A stretch of 64,000 nt of DNA from positions 1-64,000 of the forward strand of contig CALGUG010000035.1 in assembly GCA_937902315.1 (NCBI GenBank). The letters are read 5' to 3'. Positions 52,332 to 60,705 of this stretch are shown here, one piece after another; position 1 is the first letter of the stretch; each line of letters opens with the position of its first letter. The DNA comes from an uncultured Chloroflexales bacterium. Lineage in GTDB: Bacteria; Chloroflexota; Chloroflexia; Chloroflexales; Chloroflexaceae. Position numbers and translations under genes: made by a program. Below the pieces are notes generated by a model. It was not told the origin of the DNA. It saw only the letters and a program-made list of their open reading frames with translations, and made no database searches.

Positions 52332-52760
52332 TTAGTGTTTGAGCCTCTCTCGAAGATGGGCCGCGATACGATCTAGCTCGCTACGATCGGGCAGATTGTA
52401 GTAGTTAGGCCCAAATGTGAGGCCGAAACCGTCGCCTTCAAAACGCGGGAAGACGTGCAAATGAACGTGAAAGACTTCTTGCATGGCCGCTTCGCCATCG
52501 GCTAGAAAAAAGTTGACGCCTTCGCAGTCGAGGCTGCTGGCGCGCAAAGCTGCCGCCAGGCGTTGAGCTACTCGAAACATGTGCGCCCCCGTACTGGGGT
52601 CAAGATCGGCCAGATAGGGCACATGCTTGTTGGGAATGACCAGTAGGTGGCCGGGATTAACGGGCTGAATATCCAAGAAGGCGCTACAGATGTCATCGCG
52701 ATAGACCATACTTGAAGCAAATTCGCCGCTCAAGATCTTGCAGAAGACACAATCGCTCAT
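52332..52760 (-). CDS. HIT-family nucleotide-binding protein
   Basis: This 142-residue histidine-triad hydrolase has CVFCKILSGE at the N-terminus (zinc-type cysteines), HLLVIPNKHVPYLADL, and the catalytic HVHLHVFPRF (His98, His100, His102). HIT proteins hydrolyse nucleoside phosphoramidates or dinucleotide polyphosphates. It is the first gene of a leftward operon with nagZ; the functional connection is not obvious. Confidence 0.93.
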   Translation of the reverse strand: MSDCVFCKILSGEFASSMVYRDDICSAFLDIQPVNPGHLLVIPNKHVPYLADLDPSTGAHMFRVAQRLAAALRASSLDCEGVNFFLADGEAAMQEVFHVHLHVFPRFEGDGFGLTFGPNYYNLPDRSELDRIAAHLRERLKH

Positions 52761-53042
52761 GGCAACCTCCTTGAATGTGTTTGAGAATAGATACCCGCTA
52801 CATCGATACTATTTCCACCTGTGACTGACGAAAGTAAGCTTTATTCCGATACAGTATCACGCAAAAGCTTTTGCTGTGTAAAGTATTATAGCCCGAAGCG
52901 CACAATTTGTCCTCACCTTTTTGTTCGATAGTGGATTCTTTCCTTCGTTTGCTAGAAAGAGCGACATCACAATGCCGAAGGCCAAGAAGAAATGAAGGGG
53001 TTTAGTATCAGCTTTGGCTGCACGATGGCTAGCTCGTTGGAT

Positions 53043-53112
53043 GGGCGGGCAGAATGGTGGTAGCCGTAGGCGGACGCGCTAAGGACTGAATGGGTGCTAG
53101 CAGCCTCTCCGT
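53043..53112 (-). repeat. Family-A dispersed repeat, copy 16
   Basis: Reverse copy with intact core. Just upstream (about 52965-53015), GCCGAAGGCCAAGAAG and TTTAGTATCAG recall a degraded family-B half. No gene is seen in 52761-53200. Confidence 0.83.
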
Positions 53113-53159
53113 CTTATGCTTGACATAAATGAAGGAAGGGAGCGCTTGCGGCAAACGCT

Positions 53160-53194
53160 GCAAAAGGGGAAGCCGAAACCGCTTCCCCTTTTGC
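53160..53194. terminator. Terminator downstream of the cyclase gene
   Basis: GCAAAAGGGGAAGC (53160-53173) pairs perfectly with 53181-53194 over 14 bp around a 7-nt loop. A/T-rich stem ends allow use in either direction. Confidence 0.8.
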
Positions 53195-53200
53195 GCTTTT

Positions 53201-53869
53201 TTAGAAGTGATTGTGTTTGCAGATCGCGAATGCGCGCACTGGGAAGGTGCCGAAGCCGCTGATCTTGGGCGGCACGGCGAAGAATGAGAAGGGCGAGGAG
53301 GGCAGCTGATCGAGCCCGGTGAGATGCTCGACGATCGGGATCTCGGCGCCTAACAGGATAGTGTGGACCGGACGGCTGTTGCCGCGTGTATCGTCGATGT
53401 TGTGCGAGTCGATGCCCACCAGTACTGCTCCGGCCTGTTTGAGATAGAGCGCGCTCTCTTCGGTCAAAAAGGGGTGGCCTTCGAAATAGGCTTCGCTGCC
53501 CCAATGGCGGCTCCAGTTGGTCTGAACCAGCACAGCGCGTCCTGCTACATCGATCTGTTGGAAGTAGTCGGGCGTGATGGCGACTGGACCAGGCTGTTCG
53601 ACCCGCACGACGATGCCGGGCAGGTCCGCCAGCTTTTCGAGGCTGAGCTGGGCTAGATCTTTGCCGTCGGCGTAGCGATGGAAGGGACTATCGACGTAGG
53701 TGCCAGTGTTAGCGACCATTTCGATTTTGCCGATTTGAAACTCGGTGCCGGGTGCGTAGAGTTTGCGCGATTCTTCGCGACTGAGGTAGTCGCAGATGAT
53801 GGGGCCGGGCAGGCCTTTGTAGGTGATAGTGCCGTGTGCGATGGTGTGGCTGAGATCGTAAAACGTCAT
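53201..53869 (-). CDS. Cyclase-family (kynurenine formamidase-like) protein
   Basis: This 222-residue protein has the cyclase/KynB fold, starting FYDLSHTI, with ANTGTYVDSPFHRYADG where active members have HxGTHxDxPxH. The first His is Asn54 and the second Tyr58, while Asp60 and His64 remain; this variant recurs in a recognised subfamily, so metal binding or chemistry may differ. VQTNWSRHWGS, GIDSHNIDD and the C-terminal ISGFGTFPVRAFA complete the pattern. It follows the Tm-1/TIM-barrel operon on the same strand but a terminator and a spacer of 260 bases separate them. Confidence 0.88.
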   Translation of the reverse strand: MTFYDLSHTIAHGTITYKGLPGPIICDYLSREESRKLYAPGTEFQIGKIEMVANTGTYVDSPFHRYADGKDLAQLSLEKLADLPGIVVRVEQPGPVAITPDYFQQIDVAGRAVLVQTNWSRHWGSEAYFEGHPFLTEESALYLKQAGAVLVGIDSHNIDDTRGNSRPVHTILLGAEIPIVEHLTGLDQLPSSPFSFFAVPPKISGFGTFPVRAFAICKHNHF

Positions 53870-53992
53870 AGGTTCTCCTTTCGATAGATTACAAACGGAA
53901 CCTTCCGATGATCGCTTTCGAAGCCTTTCGCGAAAGCAATATCGCTCAATGAGCTGGTTTAGAAGTGTTTAGGGGCAACAGATGGGGTAAAA

Positions 53993-54004
53993 AGAGTATA
54001 CTCT
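53993..54004. promoter_or_regulatory. 12-bp perfect palindrome upstream of the cyclase gene
   Basis: AGAGTATACTCT lies about 125 bases upstream of the cyclase start. It could be an operator or overlap a -10 element; evidence is only its symmetry. Confidence 0.35.
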
Positions 54005-54075
54005 AGAGCGTGCTAATCCATCCTCAGCCTTTGGTTTGAATTTGTTAATGAGGGGCAGTTTCTATTAAGCAAAAT

Positions 54076-54109
54076 AAAGAGGGGAAACCAGTTTTGGCTC
54101 CCCCTCTTT
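54076..54109 (-). terminator. Terminator after the cupin gene, leftward
   Basis: AAAGAGGGG (54076-54084) pairs with CCCCTCTTT (54101-54109). The minus strand continues TTTATTTT after the stem. Confidence 0.7.
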
Positions 54110-54129
54110 GCTCGTTTATGCCGAAGGAT

Positions 54130-54549
54130 TTAGGACGGGCTTTGACCTGCGGGAATGATCTTAACCGCAGGATCTTCGCGCAGAGCGGCTTCGGGGCCGT
54201 GCGGCGAATAGATCGCGATCAGCTTGAGCGGCTCCCAGCCGGTGTTCATAGTGCTGTGGTAGACATCGGCGGGGATGTGGAGCGTCATACCGGGGCGCAC
54301 CGGGAAGGGCTTGCCGTCGTTGACGCCGTCGATGGTCTGCTCGCCCTCGCCGCTCACCACGTACAAAACCTCTTCGACGCCCGGGTGGTTGTGGCGGGTG
54401 TGGCCCTTGCCCGGATTGAGCAGAACAATGCCCATTGAGAAGTTCTGAGCGTTGCTTACGCGCGGCTCGCTGGTCCACTTCAAGGTGCCCCAATCGAAAA
54501 CCAGCGTCTCAACATCTTCGGGATTGATAACACGCTTATCTGCGCTCAT
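54130..54549 (-). CDS. Cupin-domain protein in the Tm-1-like operon
   Basis: This 139-residue cupin has the first motif NPGKGHTRHNHPGVEEVLYVVSG with three potential metal ligands and the second motif PGMTLHIPADVYHSTMNTG. It is probably a small sugar-acid or lactone binding or isomerising enzyme; the exact activity is unknown. It lies 40 bases downstream of the TIM-barrel gene, as the third and last gene of a leftward operon. Confidence 0.88.
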   Translation of the reverse strand: MSADKRVINPEDVETLVFDWGTLKWTSEPRVSNAQNFSMGIVLLNPGKGHTRHNHPGVEEVLYVVSGEGEQTIDGVNDGKPFPVRPGMTLHIPADVYHSTMNTGWEPLKLIAIYSPHGPEAALREDPAVKIIPAGQSPS

Positions 54550-54589
54550 AGGTAGTGCTCCTTATGCTAGAGAGGTTTATCTACAGCTA

Positions 54590-55423
54590 TTATTTGAGCG
54601 TAAGTTCTTTAAAGGCGCGGGCTTGGTTGGTGATGGCAGGTTCGACGGCCAGACGCTCGATGCTACTCGCGCCGAAGAAGCCCGCGATGCCTTCGGTGTG
54701 TTCGAAGATGTACTTGGCATCCTCTGGCTCGGCGATCGGGCCGCCGTGGCAGAGCACCAAGATATCGGGATTGATCTTGACGGCTGCGTCGCGCATGGCT
54801 TGCACGCGCTTGGCGGCTTCTTCGAGGGTTAGCGCGGTGTGTGCGCCGATCGTGCCCTTGGTGGTGAGACCCATGTGGGGCACCAGCACATCGGCTCCGG
54901 CTTTAGCCATCTCTGCGGCTTCGTCGGGGTTGAAAACATAGGGACAGGTCAGCATATCGAGCTCGTGGGCCATGCGGATCATATCGACCTCTAGGCCAAA
55001 GCCCATGCCCGTCTCTTCGAGATTGGCGCGGAACACACCGTCGATCAAGCCAACGGTTGGGAAGTTCTGCACGCCATCGAAGCCTTGGGCCTTCAATTCG
55101 CGCAAAAAGACCGGCATCAGGCGGAAGGGATCGGTGCCACAGACACCCGCCAGCACAGGCGTATTCTTGACGATCGGCAGCACCTCGCGACCCATCTCGA
55201 CCACGATGGCGTTGGCATCACCATAGGGCATCAGACCCGCCAAGCTGCCGCGTCCGCCCATGCGATAGCGGCCGCTGTTATAGATGATGATCAGATCGAC
55301 ACCGCCCGCCTCTGCGAACTTGGCGCTGATGCCGGTGCCTGCTCCGGCGCCGATGATGGCTTTGCCGCTGGCAACGGTCGCACGCAGGCGGCGCAGCGAT
55401 TCTTCACGGGATATAAATGGCAT
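54590..55423 (-). CDS. Phosphoenolpyruvate hydrolase-family TIM-barrel protein
   Basis: This 277-residue TIM-barrel protein belongs to the PEP_hydrolase/Tm-1 C-terminal family. Diagnostic segments are GAGAGTGISAKFAEAGGVDLIIIYNSGRYRMGGRGSLAG, VLAGVCGTDPFR, GVQNFPTVGLIDG and LCHGGPIAEPEDA. In fungi and plants the same domain is fused to the Tm-1-like ATP-binding domain, whose gene lies 36 bases upstream here. The real reaction is not established; the domain resembles class II aldolases and PEP mutases. Confidence 0.9.
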   Translation of the reverse strand: MPFISREESLRRLRATVASGKAIIGAGAGTGISAKFAEAGGVDLIIIYNSGRYRMGGRGSLAGLMPYGDANAIVVEMGREVLPIVKNTPVLAGVCGTDPFRLMPVFLRELKAQGFDGVQNFPTVGLIDGVFRANLEETGMGFGLEVDMIRMAHELDMLTCPYVFNPDEAAEMAKAGADVLVPHMGLTTKGTIGAHTALTLEEAAKRVQAMRDAAVKINPDILVLCHGGPIAEPEDAKYIFEHTEGIAGFFGASSIERLAVEPAITNQARAFKELTLK

Positions 55424-55459
55424 ATCTCTATGCTCCTCTCGTTACTAGAAAAGGATTAG

Positions 55460-56671
55460 TTAGGCTTCGAGCATTTCCAACAAAGCCTGAGCGCAGCGCT
55501 CTGCGAAGGCTTGGTCGTTGATATTCAGATCGTGCTCTTCCACAGGGATATCGCTGCGCAGGTTGGCTTTCAAGCTCGCGATAAAAGCGCCGTCGGCTTC
55601 GGGATCCCAGAAGCGCTGGCCCGGGCTATCGAGGATCGAGAAGCCGCGCAATGGGATCAGAACGCGCACTGGTCCAGTGGCAGCGTTGAGCTTTTCGGCA
55701 AAAATGCGGCCCAACTGGGTGTTCTCTTCGACAGTGGTGCGCATCAAGGTGACGGCGGGGTTCCAAACGTAGAGGTTGCGATCTTTGTAGTGGGGAGGTA
55801 CGGTCTCTTCGCCACCGAAGTTCGCCATGTCGATACAGCCCGGCACAACGATCTGGGGCGTTCCAGTTTTCGCAGCCGCTTCCAGACGGTGTGGGCCAGC
55901 GCTTAAAATGCCGCCGGTCAGCTCGTCGGCCCACTCGGTGGTGGTGATATCGAGCGAGCCTGCGATAAAGCCGCTCTCGATCAGATGCTCCATCGAGCGG
56001 CCGCCTGCGCCTGTGGCGTGGAAGACTAACACTTCGTAGCCTTTGGCCTCTAAGAAGGCGCGCGCGGTGTTGACCGCCTCGGTTGTGTTGCCGAACATAC
56101 TAGCGGCGATCAAGGGCTTGTCTTGGCCATCGCTGACGACCTCGGCTTGCACCATGCCTGCGATCGCGCCCGCAGCGCGCGTGAAGACGCCTCGGCTGAT
56201 GCGGTTGATGCCCGCCACATCGACGATAGACGGCATCATAATGATGTCGCTGCTGCCGACGTAGGCGCTCACATCGCCGCCAGCCATAGTCGAGATCAGC
56301 AGCTTTGGCACGCCGATCGGCAGGCTACGCATCGCAGCCGAGACGACCGAAGAGCCGCCGCTGCCGCCCATGCCGATGATGCCATCGAAGCGGCCTTCAT
56401 CGTAGAGCTTTTTAACGACAATGCTTGCTCCCTTGGCCATGGTGTGCATAGCCGCGCCGCGATCGTTGGCGCTGCGCAGTGAGGCGAGGTCACTTCCGGC
56501 TGCTTCGGCCAGCGTTGCTGCGTCGATATCGACAGCTGTGAGTGCTTCGCCTAATACGCCGGTATTGATAACGAGGGGGTTGATGTTTAAACGTTTGAGG
56601 GCGGATATGAGAAAGGCGAACTCCTCGCCTTTGGTGTCCATAGTACCAATGACAGCTACCGTCTTCGTCAT
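55460..56671 (-). CDS. Tm-1-like ATP-binding domain protein (UPF0261)
   Basis: A protein of 403 residues from the ATG at 56671 (MTKTVAVIGTMDTKGEEFAF), preceded by AAGGAGG; the 34-codon extension upstream has no ribosome-binding site. Typical segments include IGMGGSGGSSVVSAAMRSLPIGVPKLLISTMAGGDVS, MFGNTTEAVN, VFHATGAGGRSMEHLIESG and VPGCIDMANFGG. In plants the homologous domain of Tm-1 binds ATP and a viral replicase; bacterial function is unknown. It heads an operon with the TIM-barrel and cupin genes. Confidence 0.92.
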   Translation of the reverse strand: MTKTVAVIGTMDTKGEEFAFLISALKRLNINPLVINTGVLGEALTAVDIDAATLAEAAGSDLASLRSANDRGAAMHTMAKGASIVVKKLYDEGRFDGIIGMGGSGGSSVVSAAMRSLPIGVPKLLISTMAGGDVSAYVGSSDIIMMPSIVDVAGINRISRGVFTRAAGAIAGMVQAEVVSDGQDKPLIAASMFGNTTEAVNTARAFLEAKGYEVLVFHATGAGGRSMEHLIESGFIAGSLDITTTEWADELTGGILSAGPHRLEAAAKTGTPQIVVPGCIDMANFGGEETVPPHYKDRNLYVWNPAVTLMRTTVEENTQLGRIFAEKLNAATGPVRVLIPLRGFSILDSPGQRFWDPEADGAFIASLKANLRSDIPVEEHDLNINDQAFAERCAQALLEMLEA

Positions 56672-56860
56672 TCCAAAGACCTCCTTGTCTTTTCGGCTGC
56701 TTGTATCTAGGTTTATGTTATCCCGCGCTCTATTGTACCAAAGATTTTTCGCTTGTTGGTTAGAAAGACTCAACGACAGCTTGCACTTTGTAGCGAAAGC
56801 GTACGCTCGAATGATTATGGATACTTTTAAAAGCGAAACCTATATGAACAGCTAAAATAC

Positions 56861-56909
56861 AAACCGATGTGATATGCCACAGTTTTTATGTGACGTATCA
56901 CATCGGTTT
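56861..56909 (-). terminator. Terminator after the RIO kinase gene
   Basis: AAACCGATGTGATA (56861-56874) pairs perfectly with 56896-56909, with an inner CACA/TGTG pair. The minus strand continues with a T-rich tail. Confidence 0.78.
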
Positions 56910-56984
56910 TGGCTCAAATCGCTACTTCAACCCTGTTTGAGTGGAGTGTCGACTCATGCTTAAAACGCTCGCTAGCCTGCCGCT

Positions 56985-57845
56985 TTAGAAGAAGTCGACG
57001 GCTCGCGACCAGAGTTCGGCGCTTAAGCGCTCGGGATCACGTTTCACTCCATAATCGGCCCAATAGTCGCAGATATTGCTGATATCGCGCTGTAAGAGCG
57101 CATAAGCGTTATTATTGAAGCGCGGATCGACCGATTGCGGGAAGTCGATCGTAACCAGGCGACCGCGATGGTACAAGATGTTAAAAGCCGAGAGGTCAGC
57201 GTGCACCCGCCCGTGGCGCAGCCAGATCTCGATATCTTTGATCAGGCGCTCGAACAGCGGGCGCGCCTCCTCAGGTCGCAGTGTGACGCGGCTGAGCGTC
57301 GGCGCTGGCGCATCTTGATCGCCGTAGTAGTACAAGAGCATGGCGTTGCTGCTGCTGGCGAAGGGAATCGCTACCTGAGCGCCCGCCCCATAGAGCATAC
57401 GCAAGGTTTGGAACTCGTGCTCGATCCAGAGCCTGAACTGTACTTCGCGCCCGATACGGGTTTTGTGCTCGACTGCACGGCGGAGACGCTTGTCGGGCAC
57501 AACGCGCCCTTCTTGGTAGATCGCATCGTTTTTGAAGCTGCGATTTTCGCGCGAACGGTAGACTTTGGCCGCAATTAAGCCTAACTCGGTGTCGGGATGC
57601 GCTCTGCAACAGTAGACGGTCGCCTCTTTGCCGCTTTTGACCACATGCAAAATATCGCTGATCCAGCGGTCTTGAATAAAGGGCGCTAAGATCTCGTAAG
57701 GATCATCGATCTCGCGCTCTTCGGGCTGTGTGCTTGCGCTCGCCTTGGCGTTGCTCGCGCGCGGCGCCTTAATTCGTTCGAATGTAGCTCCAGCATCGTC
57801 AAAACGGCTGCTCCCCACATCGTAGACAGAATGTTTTCGTGGCAT
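56985..57845 (-). CDS. RIO-family protein kinase
   Basis: This 286-residue atypical kinase has a divergent N-terminal linker, the nucleotide-binding VVKSGKEATVYCC with the following AAKVY, the catalytic VHADLSAFNILYH (Asp in HADLSxxN) and the metal-binding VTIDFPQSVD. It resembles RIO1/RIO3-type kinases found in archaea, eukaryotes and some bacteria, where they act in ribosome maturation; the bacterial role is unclear. It is a lone gene with a strong terminator. Confidence 0.92.
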   Translation of the reverse strand: MPRKHSVYDVGSSRFDDAGATFERIKAPRASNAKASASTQPEEREIDDPYEILAPFIQDRWISDILHVVKSGKEATVYCCRAHPDTELGLIAAKVYRSRENRSFKNDAIYQEGRVVPDKRLRRAVEHKTRIGREVQFRLWIEHEFQTLRMLYGAGAQVAIPFASSSNAMLLYYYGDQDAPAPTLSRVTLRPEEARPLFERLIKDIEIWLRHGRVHADLSAFNILYHRGRLVTIDFPQSVDPRFNNNAYALLQRDISNICDYWADYGVKRDPERLSAELWSRAVDFF

Positions 57846-58296
57846 AAAAAACCTTTTAAGTAAAACGTGTATTCAACGACGCGGACGCACGAAGGCTAGG
57901 GCAGACGCTGAGCAAATCGCACACGAATGCCAACCGCACACGAAAACAGACTGATACAGCAAAAAGTTAGGCGCAATCGAGCGAGGTTTTGGGCATAGCA
58001 AAGGAGCTATTGCTCAGAATAGCCGCGGCCTTCGCATCACCCATTGGGGATTGCTCTATGGTTTAGGGAAGCAGATGCGCAATGGGTGCTAGACGAGAAC
58101 CGATCAGTTGTGTGGTAATGGTTTCTTTGGCCATGTAGCACCTCGCGTTTCTCGGTAGCAACCGAACTAGGGGAAGAGTACTAATCTCAGCAGAATATCA
58201 GTTCAACACGATTTTGTCAATGATCAGTTTTTTGGTATGTAGATGCGCGATCTGTCTGGTTTTGGCGCATATCTGTTTTGGGTGGCGCATCATGTT
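57846..58296. other. Intergenic region upstream of the RIO kinase
   Basis: No gene is seen. CACCCATTG (58038-58046) pairs with CAATGGGTG (58080-58088) across a 33-base loop. The promoter of the leftward kinase gene is probably in 57846-57960. Confidence 0.35.
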
Positions 58297-58363
58297 GGCG
58301 GAGAGGTCTCCCGCTCCCATACGGTCCTTAGCGCGTCCGCCTACGGCTATCAACATTCCACCC
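58297..58363 (+). repeat. Family-A dispersed repeat, copy 17
   Basis: Forward copy from GGCGG with intact core. With copy 18 it brackets the two-gene operon 58654-60388 in inverted orientation. Confidence 0.88.
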
Positions 58364-58412
58364 AACAAACGAGGGGAGTCGTTGGTCCGCCCTACCGAAG
58401 CCGCATCCCCTT

Positions 58413-58527
58413 ATAGCAAATCCCCTAAAAGACTTGTACTCCCTCAGCGCAGGAGAACAAAAACCAGGGAAGGACACGTTCCACTCTGCCGAAGGCCAAA
58501 TGCAAGGCAATCAAGCGGATTTCGTAT
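58413..58527 (-). repeat. Family-B element
   Basis: The left end ATAGCAAATCCCCTAAAAGAC and right end AATCAAGCGGATTTCGTAT are diverged terminal inverted repeats. GTTCCACTCTGCCGAAGGCC is the reverse of the internal block. Confidence 0.72.
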
Positions 58528-58653
58528 TACACGAAAAATGGGCTTTCGTGGTACACTCCTAGCGTGTTCCCCTATTGAAACAGCAGGTCGGCAAAGTTGC
58601 CTAATGGAAGCAGCCTCTTCCAGATCTAGCCTGCTCCGAAGTGAGGTGTGCTC

Positions 58654-59556
58654 ATGTCATCACTACCGATCGGATGTGGTCAGATTACTTGGGGTCAGTT
58701 CCGTCCCGAGAACGTCGATGCGCAGGAGTGGGAAGCCAAAGTGTTGTCCGAGATCGCTCAGGCGGGCTACGATGGCGCGCCCGCTGGCCCCTACGGCGGC
58801 CAGACGCCCGAGCAGTTGATCGAACAGTTCCAGAAATATAGTTTGCGCCCGGCGCCCGGCTATTTCGGTGCCGAGTTCTGGCGCGCCGATAAGACCGAAG
58901 AGATCTTGCAGCAGGCCCGCAAACAGGCGGCCTTCGCCAAGGCTGTGGGCTGCAGCGAGCTGTATGTAGCGCCTAACGGCTTCGACTATAAAACCAAGCG
59001 CGGCCTTGTGCGCGCTCAGGTTGCGGGCCATGTGCGCCCCGAAGATAGCCTGACCGATGAGGAGTTTCGTCAGTTCGGCGAGACGCTCAACCGAGTCGGC
59101 GAGATTCTGCTCGAACACGGTGTGCGGGCCAGCTTCCATAACCACGTCGGCAGCGTGATCGAAACGCGCGAAGAGATCGACCGACTGCTGGAGCTGGTCG
59201 ACCCAGCCTTGATCTTCCTCGGCCCCGACACCGGCCACCTCGCTTGGGCGGGCGCTGATCCGACCCAGTTCTTCCGCGATTATGCTTCGCGCATCACCAC
59301 CGTTCACCTCAAAGATGTCGATGCAGCCGTGCGCGACCGTGGTGCCGCCGCCGAGTGGGACTATATGCAGTTCAATCGCGAAGGCGTGTTTATCGAACTG
59401 GGCGGCGGCTGCGTCGACTTCCCGGCCCTCTTAGAGATTCTGAACGGGGTGAACTTCAAGGGCTGGCTGATCGTCGAGACCGATGTGACACAACGTTCGA
59501 GCGCTTTGGAGAGCGCCCAGATCAGCCGCGACTATCTGCGCACGCTTGGCTTGTAG
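58654..59556 (+). CDS. Sugar phosphate isomerase/epimerase (IolE-like)
   Basis: This 300-residue xylose-isomerase-fold TIM barrel begins PIGCGQITWGQF and has the metal-binding pattern ASFHNHVGSVIE, LGPDTGHLAWAGADP, TVHLKDVD and LIVETDVTQ, with the Glu, Asp and His ligands of IolE-type dehydratases and epimerases. Substrate specificity cannot be read. GAGGTG precedes the ATG at 58654. An esterase gene starts 16 bases downstream, so they form an operon probably acting on acylated sugars or cyclitols. Confidence 0.88.
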   Translation: MSSLPIGCGQITWGQFRPENVDAQEWEAKVLSEIAQAGYDGAPAGPYGGQTPEQLIEQFQKYSLRPAPGYFGAEFWRADKTEEILQQARKQAAFAKAVGCSELYVAPNGFDYKTKRGLVRAQVAGHVRPEDSLTDEEFRQFGETLNRVGEILLEHGVRASFHNHVGSVIETREEIDRLLELVDPALIFLGPDTGHLAWAGADPTQFFRDYASRITTVHLKDVDAAVRDRGAAAEWDYMQFNREGVFIELGGGCVDFPALLEILNGVNFKGWLIVETDVTQRSSALESAQISRDYLRTLGL

Positions 59557-59572
59557 GTGAGGGTGTGAGACG

Positions 59573-60388
59573 ATGATTTTAGCTACTCTGCCGCTTTGGG
59601 AAGAGGGTGCTCCGGGCGCTTTAGGCCAAGGCCCCGAGCATAGGCCCGATATTACACCCTACCTGCCTTCTGAGGGCAAGGCGACCGGCGCTGCGATGGT
59701 GATTCTGCCGGGCGGCGGCTACCGCATGCTGGCGCAGCACGAAGGCCGCGACTATGCGCTCTGGCTGAATACGCTCGGCATCACCTGTTTTGTGGTGAGC
59801 TATCGTCTGGGTGGGGCGGGCTACCGTCACCCAAGCATGCTGCACGATGCGGCGCGCGCCCTGCGCTTTGTGCGCGCCCAAGCCGAGCGCTGGCAGGTCG
59901 ATCCCGAGCGGATCGGCATTATGGGCTCGTCGGCGGGCGGCCACCTCGCCGCGACCTTGCTGACCCATTTCGACGCTGGCGACCCCGAGGCGAGCGATCC
60001 CATCGATCGGGTTAGCTCGCGGCCGAGCTTGGGTGTGCTCTGCTATCCGGTGATCTCGATGGGGCCGCTGGGGCACGATGGTTCGCGCGAAAACCTGTTG
60101 GGTGAGTCGCCCAGCGAGGAGCTGATTCGCGAGCTGTCGAACGAGCTGCAGGTCAAGCCCGATACGCCGCCCTGTTTTATCTGGCACACTTGGGAAGATC
60201 CGGCTGTGAAGGTCGAGAACAGCTTGGAGTTCGCCCAAGCCCTGCGCGCCCAAGGCATTCCCTTCGATCTACACATCTATCAGTCTGGGCGGCATGGCAT
60301 CGGCCTCAACGACACAGAGCCGTTTAGCAATGTACACCCTTGGGCCAATAACCTCGCTTTTTGGCTTAAAGAGCAAGGCTTTTGTTAA
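59573..60388 (+). CDS. Alpha/beta hydrolase, acetyl-esterase type
   Basis: This 271-residue esterase of the BD-FAE/acetyl xylan esterase-like group has MVILPGGGYRMLAQHEG (oxyanion hole), the nucleophile elbow IGIMGSSAGGHLAA with Ser120, the Asp region CFIWHTWEDPAVKVENS and the final His in QSGRHGIGL. There is no signal peptide, so it acts in the cytoplasm on imported acylated oligosaccharides. It is the second gene of the operon with the isomerase. Confidence 0.9.
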   Translation: MILATLPLWEEGAPGALGQGPEHRPDITPYLPSEGKATGAAMVILPGGGYRMLAQHEGRDYALWLNTLGITCFVVSYRLGGAGYRHPSMLHDAARALRFVRAQAERWQVDPERIGIMGSSAGGHLAATLLTHFDAGDPEASDPIDRVSSRPSLGVLCYPVISMGPLGHDGSRENLLGESPSEELIRELSNELQVKPDTPPCFIWHTWEDPAVKVENSLEFAQALRAQGIPFDLHIYQSGRHGIGLNDTEPFSNVHPWANNLAFWLKEQGFC

Positions 60389-60407
60389 AGATTTGCTCTA
60401 GCGCAAA

Positions 60408-60450
60408 GGCATTCCAGTGGTGAAAAAACAACATTGGAATGCCGCTTTTT
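60408..60450 (+). terminator. Terminator after the isomerase/esterase operon
   Basis: GGCATTCCAGTG (60408-60419) pairs with 60432-60443 with one G-T pair, followed by GCTTTTTTA. Confidence 0.88.
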
Positions 60451-60504
60451 TATTGACAAGTGCCCTTTTGTAGCGCAAGCTAAGGATAGCTGAAAACGCT
60501 AGAT

Positions 60505-60645
60505 CGCTCTCTTGCTTGATTACGGCAGAGTGGAGCGTGACGAAGTTTGTTGTGTGAGCTTTCGCCCGAAAGCTCACACAACACTTCTCTCGTCTTTTCG
60601 GTTCTTTAGATAGCAAGAGTGCGCATTTTTAAGGAGATTTGGTAT
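60505..60645 (+). repeat. Family-B-like element with TTTCG-tip hairpin, variant 4
   Basis: TTGCTTGATTACGGCAGAGTGGAGC matches the internal block, and AAGGAGATTTGGTAT is a right terminus. The hairpin GTTGTGTGAGCTTTCG (60549-60564) pairs perfectly with 60567-60582 and differs from the 47211 copy only by compensated changes. Confidence 0.65.
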
Positions 60646-60705
60646 AGTTTGGGGCTTGTAGCACTCGGGTCGCAGCGAAGCTGCGAGGTGTTTGACTGAA
60701 TGGCT

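Noticed and set aside
58214..58819. Long open frame crossing copy 17 of family A and the start of the isomerase gene
   Set aside because: It is created by the repeat, whose core stays open in several frames, and it overlaps the isomerase gene in the wrong frame.
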